This document shows, piece by piece, positions 45,134-57,084 of a DNA stretch of 64,000 bases. Location: assembly GCA_022925895.1 (NCBI GenBank), contig JAKSYS010000339.1, positions 1 to 64,000 on the forward strand, written 5' to 3'. Every line of letters begins with the position of its first letter. Positions within the stretch are counted from its first letter, which is position 1. The notes beneath the pieces were generated by a model that saw nothing but the letters and a program-made list of their open reading frames with translations, made no database searches and was not told the DNA's origin. Source of the stretch: Fragilaria crotonensis (Eukaryota > Bacillariophyta > Fragilariophyceae > Fragilariales > Fragilariaceae). The position numbers and the translations under genes were made by a program.

Positions 45134-48100
45134 CTCGCCACTCGACGCTCAAATAACCTTTCAGTGCGTTGTGCCAACCAATCTTTTCCTGATCAGTGAA
45201 AGCGGTGCGAATGAGGTCCCACATTTTCGTAGGGAAGCCGGAAAGATCGGGTGCATATGTGTGACCGTCAAGCCATGCCATAATCCCTTTCCTCAGTAGT
45301 GGAAACACTGGGTGAAAATCTGTCGGAGTCAAACTCTTTGCCAAATCCTTTAAAATCGTAGCCCTGTCCGGGTTATGAACGCATTGAAGCACGTGTTGCC
45401 ATGATTCGCCATGTGCCCTACAGCATGGGCACTTATCGAGATTATCGTCTTTGGTGTTCGCAGTTTGAAATCGTTTATTCCCTGTGTGCCATTGCTCGAA
45501 AACAAACTTCGTGTGAGCAGTCTGTGCTCTGTGAGACAGTCGATTGTGGAACGCTCCGAATACCTCAATGTCAATTCTGTCCCATACTTGATTTGTCCAC
45601 TTTTGTCGCGACTGTATGTACTGTCGAAGATGATATCCATTAATGTGATATCGTAAAGACTCCTCTTCTTGACCGACGACTCGAACGCCGTTGATGACAA
45701 TGGATACACGTGCTTCAGGGGTATGGTCAGTGTGTTCGACCGATTGTCGTTGAGTCTTCTGACCACGATACCACGTGGCTAAACTGTCTGCATGATTGTT
45801 CCACTTTATGTCGCGACGGTTACCTCTTCCTGCTGTCGAAACCTGGTGTCCCTTCACCCATACTGATTTTATTCGCCGACGTATTGCTGTGGTCTCTGCC
45901 TGAATGATGCCGAGATAGTCTGCGTTGCTCGGCTGTCGTTGTTTGATCTGAAGATGTTGACTGGAATGCCTCCGTACCTTAGCGATCGCACCTTTACTGT
46001 CTGTGAGCCAACGAAACTTGCATTTGTGACGTTTGCCCCAAAACGAAGTTAGAAGCGAGAGGAATAATAAGGAAGCAGCATATCCACCGAGTTCGCATCG
46101 GGTAGAGTTTGACGTGTCGAACGACCCATCAACTGGTCCCGCTCCTTCGACCAGAATCTCATCTGACGGCGTCGTCACTAACCATCCAAACGTCCCTTGA
46201 CGTCCTTTCAGACCACCATCGGAGGCTATTGTTAACGTCTGTTTCGTTTGACAGGCCTCCCACAACCGATCGGATGATGTCAATTGCCTAACATGTGACA
46301 GAAGGCGACGACGATGTCGAGGTAACTGTTTGATTGCTTGGGATATAGTTGATCCGGGTATTGCTGACGTTGTTGGTAGAGACACATTTTCGGCGCCATG
46401 ACGATGGATCACGTGTCCAGGGGGTTCTTTCCAGAAGCGATCATACCTCAAAAATTGCGAGGATATGTATCTACGCCATATGCGTCTCATTGATGCCCCG
46501 AGGACCGGTTGCCTTGGCCATGACTCATCCTCAAGGAAATCCGAAGGTCGCCGAGCCTCCAGTGCCCATGTTGCTATCTTGGTGTCATCCGATCGATCCA
46601 CTAAGTCCAACAATGTGATTGACTGCAGATGAAGTCGAACCATGTTGATGTCCTTTTGCTGTCGGGGCGTATATCCCTTGAGTCGATTCAGGTCCATTAT
46701 ATATTGGTCGCTTGAACCCCTGAGACGAAGATGATAGGGATCTGTCACCGTGATTCGAATGTTATGATTCGACATGAACTGCCGCATTGACAGAATCCAT
46801 GTTGGTGTGAGATAGGGGATGTGAACTGTTGGTTCCTCCAAGAGATTGACCGGGAGTCCAGCCTCCAGTTGTGATGCCTGAATTTGGAGCAAAAGGAGCT
46901 GACCGACGTTGGTGTTGCCGTATACTTCATGTCGGAAATATTTGATCATTTCGATGCCACATTCCGTGCGAAGGTCCATCAGATTTAAGCCTCCCATGGA
47001 TGTGGGTCCGTATCTGATAGCAGTCGCCATTTTGCTGGAAAAACCCAAGCGTTGAACAATGGTAGGAATAATCTTAGACTGTACGCATTCCAATTCCTCC
47101 TCATCGATCGCCAGTGCGGGTAGTGAATATTTCATTGCTGGTGAGTAAACAGACCTGTGAAACACCTTGATGTCTTTCTGCGTCAATCGAGGGGATCTTA
47201 GATGACTTGCATATTGATCCGCCTTTTTCTTCATTACCATAATATGATCGGAGAAATCTCCTAATGGGGTTTGAAACACACCCAGGATACGTGCTGATTT
47301 ATGCAACGGCTGTCGTCGTATCGCAACCCTGTTGTGTGTGTTCGACCCTTGAAACAGTCGAATTTGCGGATCATGGGGTTAGACCTCCCGAAGATATGGT
47401 CGTCCGTGTCGCCAATCCCAAAACATTATGTACCAGGAACACTTGTTTAAATTCAAGGCACCTCCCGAAAAATGTAAAAGTTGTTCCCAGGTTTGTGCAA
47501 CTTTTTCCAGTGATGCGATAAGTTCGGTCATGGATAATCCTCCAGAGTCTGTCAATCCAATGGCAGTATCGTCGACGAAAGCATCCACAAGTCGTTGGTG
47601 AACAATGGTCCCATCTGCCGATTTGAAGTGAATTCTCTCAGGGACGACCTTTTCTAACGTATTTAACAAAAGAACGACCAGCGATAACCATACAGAGGGA
47701 GATGCCCCACTTCCTTGTCCTGTTCCGAAGAGAGAATCAAATGTCGTACCTCCATACGAGCCATCGGAAACCCCATACACAGTTTTTACCATATATTGCA
47801 TTTGTGCAAGAGCCTTGGAATGTGTACGCACTGCTTCAACTGGCATACCGCACCGACGCGCTGCGAGCATGCCAAGAGCAACAATTATCCTGTCAAAACA
47901 GGCCGAGGCATCGTTGTCGAATCGAACGTAGTTAATCTTTAACAATCGGCAAAGATCTGTCGTCAGTTGATTTAGCATGACTGGATCCATTGTAGTCCTT
48001 CCCGGAACCGATCCATGTTGACCGTTATTCAGCAGATTTAACTGGACCGAACGTCTCACGAGTCTAGAACCCCACATAATTTTTAGAAAAAGGTTGTAAT

Positions 48101-48290
48101 CGGCTTCGAACAGATGAATTATACGAAGCCTGTTTATTTTTGGTCGCCCAGGATCCTTTTCCAGCATGATGTTCACCGCTTTACACCATCGCGGCGGGGC
48201 TATTCCTCTTGACACAGCAATATTTAGGAATTTGCGGAAACACGTCAAAAGCATGGTGTGTGATTTACCCAGTGTTGCGCTGATCAACAA
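45134..48290 (-). pseudogene. LINE polyprotein: reverse transcriptase and RNase H
   Basis: The reverse transcriptase core is in 48290-47380: GRPKINRLRIIHLFEADYN, the catalytic Asp in RFDNDASACFDRI, GTGQGSGASPSVW, and the FVDDTAIGL box (the YADD equivalent). A single TAA at about 47376-47378 interrupts an otherwise open frame that goes on as RILGVFQTPLGDF. RNase H follows with TIASDGGL, RCELGGY, WLTDSKG and NHADSLATW. The zinc knuckle is CPCCRAHGESWQHVLQC at about 45375-45425. The frame reaches the hAT element intact. One stop plus the insertion means this copy was intact not long ago. Confidence 0.88.
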
Positions 48291-48581
48291 GTGATAACGA
48301 AACTACGGGGTAAGGGCGTTTTTAAAAGTAGACGTACTAAAGATTGTGATTAGATTATGTCGTGAGTTTTCGAATCGGCAGTCGTATTCCCCGTACACGT
48401 GTTTACATACGGGGAAAGACCGTAATTTGCTCCGCGCGACTTGGTCCGCGACTAACCGCGACTGAATACGAATGCATGTCTCGGCGTTCACATTATGTTG
48501 GTTTTGCGCTCGTGACAGTACGTTACGCTACGTGCCAGTATCATTACACTCCTTCTCGCTGCCAACATATATGTCGAGTCC

Positions 48582-51500
48582 TCACCATCCCATCACCGTT
48601 TTGCGATGGCGGCAATGTGTCTCCTCGTTCAGCGGTTTCGTGAGAAAGTCCGCTGGTTGGTCATTCGTTCGGATGTGGTGTATACTGATTTCTTTTCTCT
48701 CGACGTAATCCCGGAAGTGATGAAGTTTGACGTTGAGGTGTTTGGTCCGCGGTCGATACTTGTGCACCTTGGCCATTTCAAGTGCGCCACTGTTGTCCTC
48801 AAAGACACGACAGTGCACTTTAGCCTGAGATGTCGTGATCGGATAACCTCTCGTCTTCATCTCCTTCAGCAGCTCCATGATGGGGATCGCGTCGCGTAAC
48901 GCATAACTCAGACCTGTGTATTCGCTTTCCGTTGACGATAACGCCACCTCCGTCTGTAATTGCGACTTCCACAACAAGGGGCAGTTGGCGTACTTGATGA
49001 AGTATCCATGTCGTGATCTCGCTGTGTCGCGATCCGTTGCAGCCTCCTTCGGGTCCCAATCACCACAGAAGCTTGCGTCGACGTAAACCTCCAAGTCCTT
49101 TTCTGACATTGGTTTCATGATCGTACCTTTGTCCCTGGTTCCCAATAAGTATCTGCCCAGCCATCGCACCGCATCCCCGTGTTCTCTCTTGGGTTCGGAC
49201 ACAAATCGTGCGCATTGGTGAACGGCGTACGCGATGTCACTTCGTGTCGCCTTCTCAAGGTAGTTCAGCTTACCGATCACAGAGCGATAGTTGAATGAGT
49301 TGTCAAACGACTCCGAGTCTGAATGCCTTGTCAGTAATTTCGACGACGCAGCAGGGGTCGATCGAGACTTAACGTTCGCTCCTTGCAACCTCAAGTCCTT
49401 CAATATCTGGTCGATGAGGTGAGGTTGCGATAAGTGAATCGTTCCGTCCGACCTCCGATCAATGCTAACGCCGAGGAAATCGGCAAGGTCGCCCTCGACT
49501 GTGATTGACAACTTGGCCTTCGTTTGTAGCTCTTTAATGATTCGATTGATTTCCACCTGGTCGGGGCCTGCAAGTAGACTGTCATCGGTATATAGTACAT
49601 ATAAAGTCGATCCTCTGTAGAAGACGCATTCGTCCACCGATGATTGCTTGAACCCCAAATCCTTCACCAACTTTCTTACCAGATATTGGTTCCACACTCG
49701 ACCAGCCTGCTTCTGTCCATAGATGTTTCTGTGAATCTTGAGGACGTAGTCGTTTGGGTTCGCTCCGTCCTCGAGATCCATCCCGGCTGGGATTCGCATG
49801 TACACCAGCGTCTTTTCCACGGGAGCCTGAGCAAACGCTTGAACAAAGTCTATTTGCTTCGTGTACCACCCGTGTGCCACCGTCATCGTCAGAAGCATTC
49901 TTACGGAATTCCATGAAGCGACCGGAGCATAAGTCTCGTTGTAGTGTTCGCCTCTCTTCATTCGCGATCCGTCGATGTTCAATCTTGCCTTATATTTCTT
50001 GATCGAACCATCCTTGGCGTCGCGCTTTCGTTTCATCTGCCAAACGGCGGGTAGGATGGTCTGTCCTTTTGGAACGTCTGATTTGGGGATGACGGTGAAG
50101 TTCCCATTGTTGTATTGGTCCGTCACCTCCTTCTTCATGCACTCCTTGAACATATCTCTGTCCTCCTCCTTCATTGCTTGGTGGTAATAAAGTGTGTCCG
50201 GGTCTGACACGGCCTTGAGTGCCAAAAGCGGGTCGCGATAATTCCATCGGTCGTCGTTTGGGAACATTGCCACGTAGCAAAACAGTTCGCCTTCAACGTC
50301 GTTTCGAGTGGCCACGCCGATCTCCGTGCACATCGTTTCGAGTATTTTCTGAGTCGGCTTTATCGTACGTCCGAATCGCGACGTTTGAGTTCGTCTCATC
50401 GATTCTGGCGTACTACCCATAGCACCGTTGCCCGTATTCGTGGCATCCTTGGGCATCGGTGGACCGTCGTCCCCGACATTCGCTGCAGCTGGCTCCTTCT
50501 GATTTGAAGGTACCGGTTCGCCTGCCGTTGCTCGCTCGTTCGATGTGTGGCGTTTTCTTTTCTTTCCTCCACCTGCCATGCTCGCTCTTTGGTTCGGCGG
50601 TGACGTGGTGTCCTTCGTCGTTGGCTCCTTCTGAGACGAAACGAATCCCGCCCTCAGCTGCCATGACGATTTAGTTTGTATGCCCCTGACGGTATCGAAG
50701 GTCGCATCATACGCGACATGGAATTGAGGGCTCACCAAAGCAGTGTCCCTATCCATCACGAGTGCGACGTTTCGTCCGTGTTGCGGCAACCTACCCAGAT
50801 AGATCCCTGCCTTCGACCGCTGTGACCATTTGTGGAATGGTCGGTTGCTCTGAAGTTCGTTCGAGAGCACGTAGGTCGGGCATCCGAATGGCTTCCAATG
50901 CTTTGGATTCGTCGCCACCTTAGAATTCGAAAATATCTCCATGGGACTCCTCCGGTGCGTGTCCTGCATGCTCGGAGTGTGGTTGATCGCTTCGTTCGCA
51001 TACCTGATGGCATAAGGCCATAGATTCGCGGTTATCGCGTCGCTCCATCGGGTATTTGCGTGCATGAGCATCGCTCGAGCCAGCTCCTGGAGTTCGCGAA
51101 TTCTTCGCTCGGCAATTCCGTTCTGGTGATGGGCGTTCACAGCCGCGAATGTCATTCCCTGACCGTCTCACTTGAATGCGTCGACCCATTTGTATGCCTT
51201 AAAGATCCCATTGTCGGCGTGGTAATTCTCGATCTTTACTCCATGCCGATGGGAGTACGCCTCGAATGCCATCTTCCCTTCCACAGTTTCCTCCGCTGAC
51301 GCCGTCTTCTGGAGGTAAACGAACCCCAGCCGACTGAATTGGTCGACGTAGACGGTGGCGTAGCGGTATCTCTTGGTGGTAAGGAATCCTGTCATCTGGG
51401 CGATCAGTCCCGGCGTTGGAGAGACGAGTTGATCTACCGACACGATCTGTCCTGGTTTCGTTGGTTTGATCGCGTCGTCGCCGCTCTTTCTTGGCTTGCT

Positions 51501-52511
51501 TCGCCAGGGTCGCTTCGTTGCTTTGGCGTAGAGACACGCCGAGCACGTCGGCACTCTGCACTTTGATAGTCGTCGCGGTAGAATTCCCTGCTTGGCCATC
51601 TCTTGGAGCTTCCTCATCGAGATGTGTCCAAACTGATGGTGGATCGCCAACAGCTCTGCCAGGTCATTGGCTGGCTGTCGGTCCTCCTCATCGAGGATAA
51701 CGTTGACGTTTGTTGTTCGTGGCAGTTCCATGTCAGCCGTCGTTGGTTGCTCTTTCGTTTGCGGCGGCATCGTCCCTGTTGTTGCCTTCGTCATTTCCCC
51801 CTTTGAGGGCGTACTGGATGGGCCGTCGAGGTCGTGTGTCGCCGATGTTGGATCGGAATCGGTCGGACTGCGCCACGCGTTGTTCCTCTGGCTCGCGTCG
51901 CGTGCTTCCATCTCGTCGTCGTCTTCGTCATCCGACACGAATCCGGATGGCATCGCGATTACGTACCGAGTCGTTTCCTCCAGTTCGGCCTCACAACAGA
52001 AGGCTCGAAACTTGTCGAAGCCTGACGCCATCGAGAAGGTAGCAACGTTGTCTCGTTTGCCAAGTGGGATCCTCATTTTGAACTTGCCTCCGCCCCAAAA
52101 TAACACACACTCTCTGCCGTTCGTGTATTCGCCACATTGGTCGCGATCCGGTCCCGTCGTCTGTGTCTGTGACCTGTGTTGCGGGCTCAGAAGTCGAACT
52201 CGTCCGTCGGGAACGTAATAAGAGTTTGGGATCGTGAAGGTGTGTTTCCTTCCTAACTCGTCCTCCCAACTCCAACGTAGCGTGCCGATCTGCACGTTAG
52301 TTGTTTTCGTTCCGGCGAAACCCTTCACAACCCGATCCGTTGGTCGCAACTTTCCAACGAAGTCGTCCTTGACGTGCAATATACATCCAGAGCATCGGTT
52401 GTCTATCCCTATCGTTTCGGAGTCTGAGTCAAATTGTGCCTTTCTTTCGGTCGCTATCGTAGCGTTCGCTTGCATGGCGAGGACTGTCATTGCCATCATC
52501 AGAAGGTGCAA
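48582..52511 (-). mobile_element. Ty1/copia retrotransposon fossil (pol region)
   Basis: A minus-strand copia-type pol. In order: a retropepsin-like region, the GAG-pre-integrase zinc motif (HHQFGH...CSAC), the integrase core, reverse transcriptase with the YTDDSLLAG box, and RNase H with the copia-type ending (KVHCRVFEDNSGALEM, NDQPADFLTKPL). The domain order protease-integrase-RT-RNase H is diagnostic of copia. The pol region looks almost complete with about one or two breaks. I could not find gag or a matching pair of LTRs, so it is partial. It is probably of moderate age, since the protein motifs are still clear. Confidence 0.9.
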
Positions 52512-52940
52512 TATGGTAACTAAATTTTCACATGTTCAGTGTTACCGGATAATGGTGTCCGTCTTTCCTGTTCTTACAATGTACATGGTCGAGTAAACAA
52601 ATATGTTAGCTTAACAATATATTGTTACTTTAAACCATATTAACAACAATTGCCTTGTTTCATAAACATTTATGTTGAGTTACTTTGCTTCTTGTTACTT
52701 TTGTATAACAACAATACACCATCTTTGTTAAGTGATTCCGTTGTAAAATGACCATATTTGTTCTCGTTTCTGTTTCTTATTAGATATATATGCTGTGGTC
52801 TATGTTTCTTTGTAACTATATATGTTACTCCTAAATTCAATTGTACAAATCACAATTGTTGATTAAATCCACCTATTTTGTTTCATTACGAGTTGCTGAT
52901 GTTGTTGTCACTTCTAACGAGAAGGCACCCGATGCAACGT
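52512..52940. other. A/T-rich spacer with TTGTTA/TAACAA words
   Basis: No gene. The stretch is distinctly A/T-richer than its neighbours and repeats TTGTTA and TAACAA, including the dyad TTAACAATATATTGTTA at about 52612. It could be leader or flanking sequence of the adjacent copia fossil or a separate small element. No matching copy was found on the other side of the fossil. Confidence 0.4.
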
Positions 52941-54323
52941 CTAGTCATCATCCGAGTCCCAGTCCGCCTCAACAGGCACCATTGCTTCCGCTCTCTCCAA
53001 CGTATTATTGGGCGCTGCACCACCTGCATCTAGCTCGTCATCCTGATTATCACCAGCATTCTTCTTTCCAGCGCTTGCCCTGCAGAAACGCATCAACTCC
53101 TTTTCCATTTGCTCGGCTTCCGGACACGCCCTGTCCTCTTCAATCACCTTGCGCAACGCATTGAACTGGCTAATTCCGTCTGAACTCCACCCACTGTACT
53201 TGCATTGTCCCGCTTTTTTTTGGGTATACTTTCCCGCCATTCTTCTTGCTTTCTTTTGTATTCCCTGCCCGCTGCCTGTTTCTGCTTCCGTTGTTGTGCT
53301 GTTGTTTTCTGTTCTTGGTCCAGTGCCTCCTGCCTCCTCCTCCGCTAAGACTTTCCACTTCTCCAAGTAATTGTCGATTAGCAACAAACCAAAGGCTTCG
53401 TCGCTCACACTCACAATTTTTGATCCATTGCTCTCTCGCGCCGCCGAAATGAGCTGTGTTGTTTTTGCATTTCTCAAGACGTTCGCACCACAAACACATT
53501 CCAAGAAGTTGTTGAAGAACCAGAAGAACGCCCTTTTTTCCCTTTCTGACGTAGATCTCCTGAGCTTACAGAATTCCTCGAATGTGAAGAACTCTTCTCC
53601 GCGCTTTTTGCAGTCTTTGATTGCATCCCTTGCAATTTGGGAGCCGGACTGTTCGCAAGTACTTTGTTTTTGGTTCAACGCCTTAGTGAAACATTTTTCG
53701 TATGTCAATTGAAACACGAACGGATTCTTGGGCCTCTCCACCTCTCGCACCTTTTGAAAAGCCTTGGTGAATGACGCTTGACTGGTTACAAACTTGATCC
53801 TACGGAACAAGTTGTTTTTGACAAATATCGTAATCCGCTGAGCCACATTCTTCTCCACTGTCGGAACTTCCAACTCTGCATTAAACTGCAACTCCCGCGG
53901 CCTGTAATCATTTGTTGCTCTCCTTGGGGGCTTTGATGCCTTTGAAGTTCCGTCGTCCTCGCTCGGAGGATCAGCCGCACCTTCCTGGGCACGGCGGCTC
54001 GACTCCTTACGATTCTGTTGCTGACGTTTCAAGGAGTTGCTGCGACGACGAGAATCCTCGTCATCGCCCAATGATTCGTCGTCATCTGGTGAGTCATGCA
54101 TAGCATCGGGGGTTCGAGGAACTTTCCCCCCCGCCTCGGTATCATCATCCCTGTTGCCATCAGTAGATTTGTAGGACGAGTCATCATGATCCGAGTCCTT
54201 TCGTTCAGAACCCGGGTTGTTGCGAGGTGGGGGCGGTGCCCTTTTTGCTTTTGCCCTGTTTGTTTTTTTCCCCTTTGCCTTGCCGCCCGAACCAACAACT
54301 CGCTTTTTTCCCGGTTTCTCCAA
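52941..54323 (-). CDS. Orphan basic/acidic protein, 5' end cut off by a mobile-element left end
   Basis: The 460-codon open frame has no ATG at its start; it is open right up to the edge of the repeated left end at 54334. The first internal ATG would be at 54104 (MHDSPDDDESLG). The N-terminal part is Lys/Pro-rich then acidic and disordered. The middle is globular and helical (RITIFVKNNLFRRIKFV, FFTFEEFCKLRR, FFWFFNNFLECVCG). The C-terminal block has a W-rich motif (KYSGWSSDGISQFNALRKV) before an acidic tail ending DWDSDDD. I do not recognise the family. The clean stop at the repeat suggests an insertion removed the 5' part. Confidence 0.55.
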   Translation of the reverse strand: MEKPGKKRVVGSGGKAKGKKTNRAKAKRAPPPPRNNPGSERKDSDHDDSSYKSTDGNRDDDTEAGGKVPRTPDAMHDSPDDDESLGDDEDSRRRSNSLKRQQQNRKESSRRAQEGAADPPSEDDGTSKASKPPRRATNDYRPRELQFNAELEVPTVEKNVAQRITIFVKNNLFRRIKFVTSQASFTKAFQKVREVERPKNPFVFQLTYEKCFTKALNQKQSTCEQSGSQIARDAIKDCKKRGEEFFTFEEFCKLRRSTSEREKRAFFWFFNNFLECVCGANVLRNAKTTQLISAARESNGSKIVSVSDEAFGLLLIDNYLEKWKVLAEEEAGGTGPRTENNSTTTEAETGSGQGIQKKARRMAGKYTQKKAGQCKYSGWSSDGISQFNALRKVIEEDRACPEAEQMEKELMRFCRASAGKKNAGDNQDDELDAGGAAPNNTLERAEAMVPVEADWDSDDD

Positions 54324-54333
54324 TTCAACTGTC

Positions 54334-54575
54334 TCCTAAGGAAAAGGGGTTCGAACTGGATAAAAATTCCTCAAGTATGGATGCTTTTACTTCATACGTC
54401 CGGAGTGGCGATTTCACGTCCGGAGGGGGATTTTTCACGTCCGGAGGGATTTTTTACTTAGGAATTGCTACGTCCGGAGGAGAATCACTCGCCATACGGA
54501 GACAATATCAAACGTACTTACATGGTATTGTCAGAATGTTGTTGCAGCCCAAAATTGAAGCTGTGCACACCACAC
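54334..54575 (+). mobile_element. Mobile-helicase left end, copy A (truncated)
   Basis: It begins CCTAAGGAAAAGGGGTTC and matches copies B (57353) and D (58092) through the four-palindrome array. After the array it still matches D in the leader (TGTCAGAATGTTGTTGC and AAAATTGAAGCTGTGCAC against D's near 58337-58373), with a deletion between. Past 54575 the match ends and a different tandem repeat takes over, so the helicase gene is missing. Confidence 0.75.
54396..54480 (+). promoter_or_regulatory. Four-palindrome array, copy A
   Basis: ACGTCCGGAG(G) starts at 54396, 54416, 54437 and 54470, steps of 20, 21 and 33 bp. The core TCCGGA is a perfect dyad. ACTTAGGA, inverse of the element's opening CCTAAG, lies between sites 3 and 4. 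Confidence 0.85.
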
Positions 54576-54611
54576 TCCCAATATCAGTGCTGCTTTCAAT
54601 TCCTTCATTTG

Positions 54612-55690
54612 TATCCTCAAGAGGTATGTTTCGTTTGATGATCCGTCGTGCAACTTTGTTCGCCTTTAACGCTTCTCAATGTTCGTCATTTCAGATATGA
54701 AATCGGACAATTATTAGTTATGATGGAGTACAAAATGCAGAGGTGGTGCACATGACAGTCACGATTGAAAACTCGAAATTCGTCCACCATTTTGCTATTT
54801 GAATCCACAAGAGGTACGTTTCGTTTGACGATCCGTTGTGCAACTTTGTTCGCCTCTAACGCTTCTCAATGTTCGTCGTTTCAGATTTTTGATTGGACTT
54901 TTCTTCGTGAAGATAGAGTACGACATGCATAGATGGTGCATATGCCAGTCAATATTGAAAACTCGAAATTCGACCGCAATTTTGCTATTTGGATCCACAA
55001 GAGGTACGTTTCGTTTGACGATCCGTTGTGCAACTTTGTTCGCCTCTAACGCTTCTCAATGTTCGTTGTTTCAGATTTTTAATTGGACTTTTCTTCGTGA
55101 AGATAGAGTGCGACATGAATAGATGGTGCATATGCCAATCACGATTCAAACCTCGAAATGCGTCCGCAATTTCGCTATTTGGATCCACAAGCGGTACGTT
55201 TCGTTTGACGATCCGTTGTGCAACTTTGTTCGCCTCTAACGCTTCTCAATGTTCGTCGTTTCAGATTTTCGATTGGACGTTTCTTCGTGAAGATAGAGTA
55301 CGACATGCATAGATGGTGCATATGCCATTCACGATTCAAACCTCGAAATTCGTTCGCCATTCTGCTGATTGCATCCTTAGCCGGTACATTTTGCTCGATG
55401 ACCTTCATTCAAATTTTGTTCGAGGTTACGTTGTCTCAATGTCCGTCATTTCAGATTTTCGATTGGACTTTTCTTCGTGAAGATAGAGAATAAAAAGCGC
55501 CGTCGGTTCACAAATCATCATGATTTGAAACTCCTAAGTTGTTGTGCAAATCGATGTTCACCAACTCAGCACGATCGTTTCGTTCCATTGTCTTCATTGC
55601 AGCTCTGTTCGTCTTTAAAATGTCTAAATGTTGGTTATTTTAGATTCTATATTGGACTATTTTCAATGAAGATACATCATTAAATGTCAA
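54612..55690 (+). repeat. ~190-bp tandem array, units containing an intron-like segment
   Basis: Units begin at about 54621, 54812, 55002, 55192, 55382 and (diverged) 55572, period 190-191. Five units carry, at the same place, a GTAYRT donor, then (C/T)T(A)AC(G) where a branch point would be, and TTTCAG. These segments are 54623-54694, 54814-54884, 55004-55074, 55194-55264 and 55384-55454 (71-72 nt). The 119-nt remainder is also conserved but holds no lasting frame. The middle copies are about 90-95% alike, the outer ones less, as in arrays grown by unequal exchange. Confidence 0.9.
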
Positions 55691-56846
55691 TGTGTTGCTC
55701 ATTCTCCGGATTGTGTAATGAAACAACTACTTGTACCTGGTAGGATGGGAGATAGCGAATCATGATAAAATTGCATGATCGGATTTTAGTCTACTGTATA
55801 TTACTGACCGTACTGTCCTACCGTATCCTGTCGTACTGTTAAATACGATCCAAGCCTCTGAGACAAGTACGACCTCCAACGCGGCGGTTCCCGTGCACGG
55901 GGTTCTCAACGAATTTTTTGTGTGTCACGTATGGCAGGTTTCACCCTCAACCCTCCTCGCGCGCAGCTTGGTATCTTTTATACTGCGCATACAAAATCAT
56001 AAAGTAAAATTCCGCCAAGTGATCATGCAATCTGCGCTTTTCTCTGTTGTCACCGTGTAATTAGCTATTCAACCTCATGGACGAAGTCAAGTGGTCACCG
56101 TCGTCGGCACGTTCCTCGCACACGCATGGTTCGCTGCATTGCATGCCATATCCGGAATGCTGGCACCCATCGTTGACTGCGGGACATGCTCTGGTTTTGT
56201 TGTGGCGACGCATCGCACCGGTCGGTTGACGATTATGGAAATAGTAGAACACCAATCACCGGAAGTGGGAAGCATCATTGCTGCCTTCCAATGCCACCTC
56301 TAAGCTTGTACTTGTCCTCTTCTCTTCATTTGTCGTGCGGGTTACTACGACTTCTGGGATTTGCAGGGCTCGATGCATCGTACAGTGTGCCAAAGACTGC
56401 TCGAAAGTCGATTCTTCATTGCTTCCTGTTGATCCATCGGTGGGGGTTATTCAAGCTTCGATGTCGCCCACTCTATCTATCCAACAGATGTCACATCACG
56501 ACTTTGAGGTACAAAAGTGCAACTTGCTTACCAATACGCTTACCAATACGCAGTGGTCCCTCTGGTCCTTTTCCGCCTCCGGCGAACCAATTTGTGCGTT
56601 CTGGAAAGAAGGAGCGTTTCAGTACTAAGAAATAGGCAACGACCTGCCTCTCATGGCCACATCCGTTGATGCTTACCGTAGTCACAGATTGTCGGAACGA
56701 GTGGAAGCCGCAACAAAAGGATGAAACACCTGAAGTCAATTACAATTACAATTACAATTACAAACCATGTCAGTCGATGGCATCAAAACGAATAAGCATT
56801 CCAGCATTGACAAAAACGGTCTGAATTCCTTGGTCAATCATCCGTG

Positions 56847-56917
56847 CAATTAACCTCACTCTGACAGTTCAATTCTAAAGGGTATTTAGAAGGCAACTGT
56901 CAGGGTCGGGTTAATTG
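56847..56917. repeat. 71-nt imperfect hairpin
   Basis: Arms of 33 nt (56847-56879 and 56885-56917) match at 27 positions around a 5-nt loop GGGTA. Both arms carry CTGACAGTT / AACTGTCAG. It could be a snap-back RNA or a minimal inverted-repeat element. Confidence 0.8.
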
Positions 56918-57084
56918 TAAAGAGTGCAACTGTTGTGTTGAACGGTCTGCAATCTCATTGTGGAACGCTTGCTTCCAACACGAGAAAACATTGCTTTGGT
57001 GACGTCACAAGAGGTACTTCCCCCATCCATCGTAGAATATATATCACGTCCTGCGCCAGGATTCTGGGACGTGAAACCTGCCAT

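Larger units (their letters stand above)
43590..48290 (-). mobile_element. LINE copy 3 (RT, RNase H), the longest copy, split by a hAT element
   Basis: On the minus strand it runs from the reverse transcriptase (48290 downward) through RNase H to the conserved tail block (43760-43954). It ends in the family's ATAATTAGGTTTTATTTATT tail at about 43590-43610. A 974-bp hAT-type element sits inside (44160-45133), after SVEWR in the protein. No target duplication was found. The 5' side stops about 290 bp before the copia-type fossil, so the upstream part was lost or displaced. The T/A tail here is longer (TTTA/TTA units) than in the other two copies. Confidence 0.85.

Noticed and set aside
48300-52940. 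LTR pair for the copia fossil
   Set aside because: I compared the two flanks (48290-48580 and 52512-52940) and saw no matching direct repeat, so LTRs are not claimed.
52941-54323. gag gene of the copia fossil or ORF1 of the LINE
   Set aside because: No CCHC knuckle or coiled coil typical of either; separated from pol by an A/T-rich spacer. Left as an orphan.
54838-55493. Repeated ~94-codon frames in the 190-bp array
   Set aside because: They shift with each unit because 190 is not a multiple of three, and they read through the intron-like splice words.
56186-56635. Possible secreted protein frames
   Set aside because: Start codons are TTG or GTG, the frames overlap each other, and hydrophobic runs are weak.
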